A DNA stretch of 64,000 nucleotides, taken from positions 1 to 64,000 of the forward strand of contig CAMCXS010000017.1 in assembly GCA_945883495.1 (NCBI GenBank), given 5' to 3'. Below the pieces are notes generated by a model that was not told the DNA's origin, did not search any database, and saw only the letters and a program-made list of their open reading frames with translations. Positions within the stretch are counted from its first letter, which is position 1, and the number at the start of each line of letters is the position of its first letter. Source of the stretch: Akkermansia muciniphila. GTDB lineage: Bacteria; Verrucomicrobiota; Verrucomicrobiia; Verrucomicrobiales; DEV007. This document shows, piece by piece, positions 59,969-64,000 of the stretch. A program made the position numbers and the translations under genes.

Positions 59969-60667
59969 TCAAGCCGGGCGGATGCCGGCGCAAAAGGCGG
60001 CATGTTCTGGGCTGGCAAGTCCGGCTTGAAGGGTGGTGAGGACCTGCGCCAAGTCACCTCCCACCAGGGCACAAACATCGAGCCATAATCCCGGAAACGC
60101 TTGGCTCCGAACCACGCCCGAGCATTCGGGTTCGATGGGGGCATACACGCCATCGACGAGGCGCAGCCAGAGGATTTCCTTTTCCCGGACTTTCCAGACC
60201 AGATATTCCAGGGCGCCACACCGCTGGTAGACCCGCTTCTTCTCATGGAGATCATAAGAAGCACTGGAAGCGGTGATCTCCGCGACGAGTTCCGGCGGGC
60301 CCTGGAGGTAACCCTTGGGCGTGGTCTGGCAGCAGCCTCCGAACTCGGGAAGGATGCGTAGGATGGCGTCTGGCTGGGGCTCATTGTCTCCGTCCAGGAT
60401 CACCGTCGGGTTGTCACTGGCTTCCACGCCGGGGGTCAGCACGGCATAGTGTTGCAGGCTCCAAACGATGGCGCCGTGCGGCTTTCCGTGTTGATCGTGG
60501 CGGACGGGTGAGCCCATGTGGACAATTCCTTCTATGAGTTCGGCCTTTTTCAGGTCTGGCATGGCGGCATACCGGCGATGGAACTCCGCCCGGGACAGGT
60601 GATCGCCTGCTTCCAGCGGAGGAACCTCAATAGCGTCCAAAGACGGAACGTCAGTTAGCGGAGCCAT
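59969..60667 (-). CDS. Uma2 family endonuclease (DUF820)
   Basis: A 232-aa PD-(D/E)XK-like nuclease. The Uma2/DUF820 order is present: SRAEFHRRYAAMPDLKKAELIEGIVHMGSPVRHDQHG, EPQPDAILRILPEFGG (active-site Asp: PDA), GPPELVAEITASSASYDLHEKKRVYQRCGALEYLVW (E-x-K-type site with ELVAEI and K). The C-terminal about 60 residues after the core are additional (YAPIEPECSGVVRSQAFPGLWLDVCALVGG). Uma2 proteins are numerous, often near mobile elements, function uncertain. The longer in-frame region upstream belongs to the transposase remnant. A TATACT box is eight bases from the ATG, with TTGTCA 15 bp upstream. Confidence 0.82.
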   Translation of the reverse strand: MAPLTDVPSLDAIEVPPLEAGDHLSRAEFHRRYAAMPDLKKAELIEGIVHMGSPVRHDQHGKPHGAIVWSLQHYAVLTPGVEASDNPTVILDGDNEPQPDAILRILPEFGGCCQTTPKGYLQGPPELVAEITASSASYDLHEKKRVYQRCGALEYLVWKVREKEILWLRLVDGVYAPIEPECSGVVRSQAFPGLWLDVCALVGGDLAQVLTTLQAGLASPEHAAFCAGIRPA

Positions 60668-60689
60668 GGGAGCAGAGTATACGGAAAAT

Positions 60690-60960
60690 CGCTTCCTGAC
60701 AACGGTCAGAGGCGCGTGCCGCCGCGCATCCCCCAGATGAACCCCAGATGGTGACCAGCAGATGCCAGTGGTTTCCATGATGCAGAAGGTCACGAGCTGG
60801 ATCTGGGAGAAGGCGAGCTGCTGCGCGAGCAGCTTGCGGAACTTTTCGCTGGCCGCTGCATCGAAGATCAACTGCCGGTCCAAGGCCCGGGAGATGAGAT
60901 GGACGTTGATGACGGACGAGTTGACGGCTTGGAAGATGCGATGCGGCCTCATGAACCCTG
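60690..60960 (-). pseudogene. REP-associated tyrosine transposase (RAYT / TnpREP), frameshifted
   Basis: Remnant of a Y1-type REP-associated transposase. In one frame it reads RPHRIFQAVNSSVINVHLISRALDRQ, then LIFDAAASEKFRKLLAQQLAFSQIQLVTFCIM; at that point a single-base change moves the continuation NHWHLLVTIWGSSGG to another frame. HWH is the HUH metal motif of Y1 transposases. The C-terminal half, with the catalytic tyrosine, is missing: the sequence runs into the Uma2 start. REP-like palindromes occur 1.5-2 kb away. It lies immediately after the AAA/protease remnant. Confidence 0.75.
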
Positions 60961-61041
60961 TTCAAATGAAGCAATGTCCGCGTCCGCGCAACAGAAAGAT
61001 CGAAGCTTCGCTTCAATTGAACATCTGGACTGCCGGTGTTC

Positions 61042-61332
61042 TTATGCGCAAATTGCCTGGCACGATGAACATTCTCGAACCAGCTCGTGAACCGCAATCT
61101 CGGCATCCAAAGCCTCAAAGCTTACGACCAGGGCAAAACGCGCATGTCCTCCGTGCTCCTCCCGATTCCATCCCTTGTGGGCCTGGACGGCGATGGCAAA
61201 TCGATCGGGCAATTGCGCATTCGACACCACGGCCCAATCCTTCTGCGCGGTGCCGTTTTGTCTCGCGACGCCGTCAATGCCGCCCCAATCCTTCCGCTCC
61301 CGCAGCATCCAGGGGACATCGGGGCGATTCGT
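61042..61332 (-). pseudogene. C-terminal stub of a subtilisin-like protease (IetS-type partner)
   Basis: Ninety-six codons, in frame with the preceding ATPase after its TGA, reading TNRPDVPWMLRERKDWGGIDGVARQNG, then KDWAVVSNAQLPDRFAIAVQAHKGWNR and ARFALVVSFEALDAEIAVHELVR. This resembles the extreme C-terminal domain of the S8 proteases that pair with AAA ATPases. The GTG that overlaps the ATPase stop encodes only about 20 codons (VNESPR...) before a stop, so almost the whole protease domain has been deleted. No catalytic Asp/His/Ser motif remains. Confidence 0.6.
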
Positions 61333-62319
61333 TCACGGTGCCGCCGGATGTTGCAGATGCTCGCTCAAGGCGGCATCGAAATCTGAGGCCGTCACCTGTT
61401 TGCGTCCTTCGAGCACCGTCCGGCGGGCGGCGTTCTGGGCGATCCTCACCGATTCCGCACAAGAAAGCCCATCCATCCGCCGGGCGAAGTCGCCCCACGA
61501 AAGATTCTTTGCCACCGGAATCGCGCTCAGGGTGGATCGGATCAGGCGCTCAATCTCATGCTCCGAGGGCTGAGGGATTTGCACCACCTCGTCAAACCGC
61601 CGGAAAATTGCGGGATCCAGGGATTCATCAAGATTGGTGGCGGCGATCACCAATCCGTCCCCCACGTACGCTTCGAGATGCTCGAGCAGAGCGTTGACCA
61701 CCCGCGGGATTTCCCCCACGTCGTTGCCGGCTTGGGTGCGGCTTTTGGCGATCGTGTCGCATTCGTCGAGGAAGAGCGCACACGGGTTGGCCGCCGCGTC
61801 CTCGAAGATTTTGGCCAGGTTCGCCGCCGTCTCGCCGAAGAATGAGGAGATCAGGGTATCGAAGCGCACCTTTTTCAGGTCGAGACCGGTAGACCAAGCA
61901 AGGCGTTCCGCCGCCAGACTCTTGCCGCACCCCGGAGGTCCATAAAGCAGCACCCGGGAGCGCGGCCGCAACCCAAAGTGAGCCAGCCGGTTCCGAGCCG
62001 CGTGTTCGTGCTCAATCCGGCGGAGCCGAGCTTCCACCGCTTCCGGCAAAACCATTTCGTGCCGCAGGCGATCATGAGGCAGATGATGCACCAGCGGAGC
62101 AGCATCCCGGCGGCTCGTGGGCAATGCGGTCAGCGAACTCGGACCACTCGGAGCCTTTGCCCGGGTGGAGGTGGTCAGGATCTTGTCCAAGTCCGCCGCC
62201 ACCTGCCCATGTCCGCGCTGGCGCTCCTCCTGCACGATCCGGCGGCACAACGCTTCCACTTCCCGGGGATCGTTCCCCTGGATCGCGACGAACAGGCGTT
62301 TGAGGAGTGCGCTTTTCAA
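61333..62319 (-). CDS. AAA+ ATPase, IetA-like
   Basis: A 328-aa ATPase. The N-terminal helical part (residues 1-110) is followed by an AAA module: Walker A LLYGPPGCGKSLAAERLAW, Walker B CALFLDECDTIAKSR, sensor-1 VIAATNLDESLD, and the arginine finger AIFRRFDEVVQIPQPSEHEIERLI. The helical N-terminus with RRIVQEERQRGHGQVAADLDKIL fits ATPases encoded beside subtilisin-like proteases, such as IetA of the IetAS anti-phage system. The partner gene that should follow is reduced to a stub. The ATPase appears intact. Confidence 0.82.
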   Translation of the reverse strand: MKSALLKRLFVAIQGNDPREVEALCRRIVQEERQRGHGQVAADLDKILTTSTRAKAPSGPSSLTALPTSRRDAAPLVHHLPHDRLRHEMVLPEAVEARLRRIEHEHAARNRLAHFGLRPRSRVLLYGPPGCGKSLAAERLAWSTGLDLKKVRFDTLISSFFGETAANLAKIFEDAAANPCALFLDECDTIAKSRTQAGNDVGEIPRVVNALLEHLEAYVGDGLVIAATNLDESLDPAIFRRFDEVVQIPQPSEHEIERLIRSTLSAIPVAKNLSWGDFARRMDGLSCAESVRIAQNAARRTVLEGRKQVTASDFDAALSEHLQHPAAP

Positions 62320-62472
62320 CGGGTGATCGGGTCGTCTGAAAACTCTACACGGCTAGAGGAAAGAGGAGGGAAGGAAACCGCAAAACTTCTTCGATGCGCT
62401 AGAATTCCTTTGGAAAACCTAAACGTCAAGGAGGGAGATCGGAGTGGTCGGCTCAGAATGAACGGAACGGGA

Positions 62473-62525
62473 GCGCACCTCGGCAAGCCTCGGGCGGGAA
62501 GGCGGCGACGAGTCGCGCGCAGTCC
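62473..62525. repeat. REP-like element, copy 1 (single arm)
   Basis: Contains CACCTCGGCAAGCCTCGGGCGGGAA and GGCGGCGACGAGTCGCGCGC, closely matching the right arm of copy 2. It includes the internal palindrome core GCGACGAGTCGC. It sits in the gap between the ATPase gene and the 106-codon frame. Confidence 0.75.
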
Positions 62526-62549
62526 AAGAAATTGAGGTGGTTCGACGGC

Positions 62550-62870
62550 TCACAACTCCTCCGCGATCCGCGTCGCCTCTTCAATCAGCGCGGCCCGGGC
62601 TTCGTCGGTGAGGGGATCGGGGGATTGGCCGGTGGCTTGGAGGAGGATGGAGGCGATGAAGCCGATCTTTTGCTCCGGCGGCATCGCGGCGAGGTCGAGG
62701 TTATGGGCGGTGGCGAGTTCGCGGAGGAGCGGGAGGAGTTGGGCCGGCTTTCGTCGGACTGCGGAGACTCGTCTCCGCCTTCTGCCCGAAGCTTGCTGAG
62801 GGGAAAATCGCACCTCAGCAAGCTTCGGGCGGGAAAGCGGCGACGAGTCGCCGCAGTCCGCATCACCCAC
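62550..62870 (-). CDS. Uncertain small frame (106 codons) containing REP sequence
   Basis: The C-terminal 66 residues, QLLPLLRELATAHNLDLAAMPPEQKIGFIASILLQATGQSPDPLTDEARAALIEEATRIAEEL, look like a real protein tail with regular helices. The N-terminal 38 codons are translated REP palindrome (Arg/Ser-rich) and are not convincing. Likely the 3' part of a gene whose start was separated by the palindrome, or a gene beginning near residue 40. Function unknown. Confidence 0.4.
   Translation of the reverse strand: MGDADCGDSSPLSRPKLAEVRFSPQQASGRRRRRVSAVRRKPAQLLPLLRELATAHNLDLAAMPPEQKIGFIASILLQATGQSPDPLTDEARAALIEEATRIAEEL
62756..62859. repeat. REP-like element, copy 2 (large inverted repeat)
   Basis: Two arms of about 46 bases, with an 11-base loop: left arm ending CCCGAAGCTTGCTGAGG, right arm starting CCTCAGCAAGCTTCGGGCGGG. 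Each arm carries its own palindrome (GCGGAGACTCGTCTCCGC on the left; GCGACGAGTCGC on the right), the twin-hairpin structure typical of REP/BIME. Transcribed, it would form a long hairpin that could stop or stabilise mRNA. Confidence 0.85.
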
Positions 62871-63018
62871 GCTCCAGGAGTTCCAGGAGGAGGAGGAGCT
62901 CGGCGGCGTCGTCGTAGTCGAGGTTCGGGGCTTGCCAGAGGGATTCGTCCCGGACGCCGTCGAGGCGGCGGAGGAGTTGGGCGCTGAGGGCTCGGTCGCG
63001 AGAGGTGGGGCATCTCAC
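62863..63018 (-). CDS. Small protein (51 aa) coupled to the TOPRIM-like gene
   Basis: A GTG start overlaps the stop of the TOPRIM-like gene (GTGA) in the same direction. The product is helical, with SRDRALSAQLLRRLDGVRDE and DYDDAAELLLLLELLERG at the end. It stops four bases before the REP palindrome. Given the coupling it may be a third component of the AAA/TOPRIM unit or the N-terminal remnant of a longer gene interrupted by the REP element. No known family. Confidence 0.5.
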   Translation of the reverse strand: MRCPTSRDRALSAQLLRRLDGVRDESLWQAPNLDYDDAAELLLLLELLERG

Positions 63019-63776
63019 CACCGAACGATGAGCGGGATCGCGTTGGCCTCCACCTCGTCGAGGAACTCCTTCAATCCAGTCTGTTCTCCATTCTCCCGCA
63101 ACAGCATCAGATCGGTTTGCTCCCAGCAGCTCCTCCGGCGCTCGGGATCATCGCCGGTGATCCGGTTCAAAACCCGTTTGGCGCTCTTCTTGGCCTGGTC
63201 TGCCTTTGCAGTCAGGCGCTCCGCCTTGGTCACCGGATCGAACCCCATCGATGCCTTTTCTTCCCGCAACCTGCCGGTCTCTGCCTCGTCCTTCGGGACG
63301 AAGCCGTTGAGCAGCCAGGCTTCGAGCTTGCAGTGCTGCGCCGCCAAGATGACGACTGGCTTGGGTCCGGATGTGTTTCTTACTTCCCTCCAGCTTTCCC
63401 ACCGTTCCAGGCGACCATCGGTATCCCGCGACACGATCACCGCGTCGAAATTCCGATCATCCGCTGCCGCCAGCGCGACGACCTTCCACGTATCCGCAAA
63501 GTCCTCGCCGATTGGGGAACCGAAGGATCGCAGACGCTGGATCGCCCGTTTGTGCGGCAGCGCCCGTTCCTCCGCGATGGCCCTGATCCGGCGCCGTTGG
63601 GTGAATTCCGTTTCCGGTTCCAACCCAGCGAACCGCAATTCCTCGGCCAGTTGCTCGGGATCGTCCCGGATCCAATCTGGCGTCATCGCGCTTTCGGCGA
63701 CAACACGCTTCGTCAGCCCCATGCAGACCTCTGCGTCTTCCCTCGCTTCGGCAACAACCGCGATCAGGGTGGGCAT
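63015..63776 (-). CDS. TOPRIM-like (DUF4276/OLD-nuclease type) protein
   Basis: A 253-aa protein. MPTLIAVVAEAREDAEVCMGLTKRVV begins with a strand and an acidic E-x4-E pattern, and FDAVIVSRDTDGRLERWESW provides the D-x-D, the arrangement of TOPRIM domains (E...DxD). HCKLEAWLL follows near residue 150, and a charged helical C-terminus (residues 170-250) with KRVLNRITGDDPERRRS. Such proteins are encoded next to AAA ATPases in two-gene defence modules. Seven bases separate it from the upstream ATPase stop. Confidence 0.72.
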   Translation of the reverse strand: MPTLIAVVAEAREDAEVCMGLTKRVVAESAMTPDWIRDDPEQLAEELRFAGLEPETEFTQRRRIRAIAEERALPHKRAIQRLRSFGSPIGEDFADTWKVVALAAADDRNFDAVIVSRDTDGRLERWESWREVRNTSGPKPVVILAAQHCKLEAWLLNGFVPKDEAETGRLREEKASMGFDPVTKAERLTAKADQAKKSAKRVLNRITGDDPERRRSCWEQTDLMLLRENGEQTGLKEFLDEVEANAIPLIVRW

Positions 63777-63783
63777 ACAGCGG

Positions 63784-64000
63784 TCAGGCGGACTTCTTTT
63801 CAGGTTCCGGTTTCTCGATGACCCAGCGTTCCCCCTCAGAACTCCAGAACTCCCCAGGCGTCAGAATCTCCTGCATCCGCTTCCACTTGGGATGCTCAAT
63901 GAGCCGTTTGGCCACGCAGAAGCCGTTGTCATCCGATGACATCAGGATGATCTCCTCGGGGCTACATTCGTTGAGGATGTAGGGCGAGTGCGTCGTTGCG
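63784..64000 (-). CDS. AAA ATPase (AAA_21/AAA_15 type), C-terminal fragment at window edge
   Basis: The last 71 codons of a gene that begins outside the window: ATTHSPYILNECSPEEIILMSS, then RLIEHPKWKRMQEILTPGEFWSSEGERWVIEK. THSPYIL...PEEI is the C-terminal signature of RecF/SbcC-like AAA ATPases (H-loop). It is followed by the TOPRIM-like gene, so the two almost certainly form an operon. The N-terminal Walker motifs are not in the window. Confidence 0.8.
   Translation of the reverse strand, partial: ATTHSPYILNECSPEEIILMSSDDNGFCVAKRLIEHPKWKRMQEILTPGEFWSSEGERWVIEKPEPEKKSA

Noticed and set aside
59785-60384. A 199-codon minus-strand frame overlapping Uma2
   Set aside because: Ser/Pro/Arg-rich alternate frame of the Uma2 gene with no conserved motif.
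60651-61118. A 155-codon minus-strand frame containing NHWHLL
   Set aside because: It is not an independent gene; it is the alternate frame of the frameshifted transposase, used as evidence for the pseudogene.
1-64000. tRNA, rRNA, CRISPR arrays or complete insertion sequences
   Set aside because: No cloverleaf with a GGTTCGA-type T-arm, no rRNA stretch, no regularly spaced direct repeats of CRISPR size and no intact IS-type transposase were seen.

Overview
The window looks like a chromosomal segment of a GC-rich, Gram-negative member of the Verrucomicrobiota (PVC superphylum). The evidence is the Planctomycetes/Verrucomicrobia-type DUF1501 and DUF1549/DUF1553 pair, DUF1080 lectin-like secreted proteins, LpxK (lipid A), a PhoD-like protein of PVC type, a LexA gene whose start codon lies inside a near-match to the LexA operator described for Verrucomicrobia (TGTTC-N4-GAACA), and many lineage-restricted hypothetical proteins. 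No tRNA, 16S/23S rRNA or CRISPR array was seen.

Positions 1-32080 are mostly core genome. On the minus strand, thrB, lpxK, DUF1549/1553, DUF1501 and a YtcJ-like amidohydrolase form one tightly packed run. Rightwards come rph, rpmB, a conserved 67-aa protein, ruvA with a possible ATP-grasp-like gene, an isolated nuoA, a Dabb protein, an SDR reductase, rpsI-rplM, an M60-like peptidase with a PQQ-propeller protein, and a large membrane protein. A pair of coiled-coil membrane paralogues follows with a small lipoprotein. The SRP 4.5S-type RNA gene sits tail-to-tail with an M23 peptidase, followed by a Fur-family regulator, argH, a NUDIX hydrolase, an unusual TatC fused to a His-rich linker and a helix-hairpin-helix domain, a degenerate DksA-like protein, rpmG, rpsR, folE2, a pyruvyltransferase-like protein and an esterase.

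Positions 32042-44077 are accessory in character: an orphan VirD4/TraG-like ATPase, a LysR-like regulator and a receiver-only response regulator. Next is an iron module: a bacterioferritin with half of its ferroxidase ligands replaced, a BFD-like [2Fe-2S] protein with a Cys-rich tail, and dyads that resemble Fur boxes. Then come a clan GH-A glycoside hydrolase and a ParA-led operon with two unknown genes.

Positions 44166-59670 return to envelope and housekeeping functions: two Sel1-repeat proteins and a third helical-repeat protein, a Gfo/Idh oxidoreductase, lexA, a TPR protein, a D,D-carboxypeptidase, an AONS-like enzyme, an N-acetylmuramoyl-alanine amidase, and a PhoD-like protein that has lost its metal-binding motifs. 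Two genes carry the same type of 8-bp tandem repeat directly upstream of their start codons.

Positions 59671-64000 form a decayed defence/mobile island: a Uma2 nuclease, a frameshifted REP-associated transposase (RAYT), an AAA+ ATPase followed by only the C-terminal stub of what looks like its subtilisin-type partner (IetAS-like), REP-like palindromes, and an AAA ATPase/TOPRIM-like pair running off the right edge. This island, the TatC fusion and the iron module are the parts most worth follow-up.
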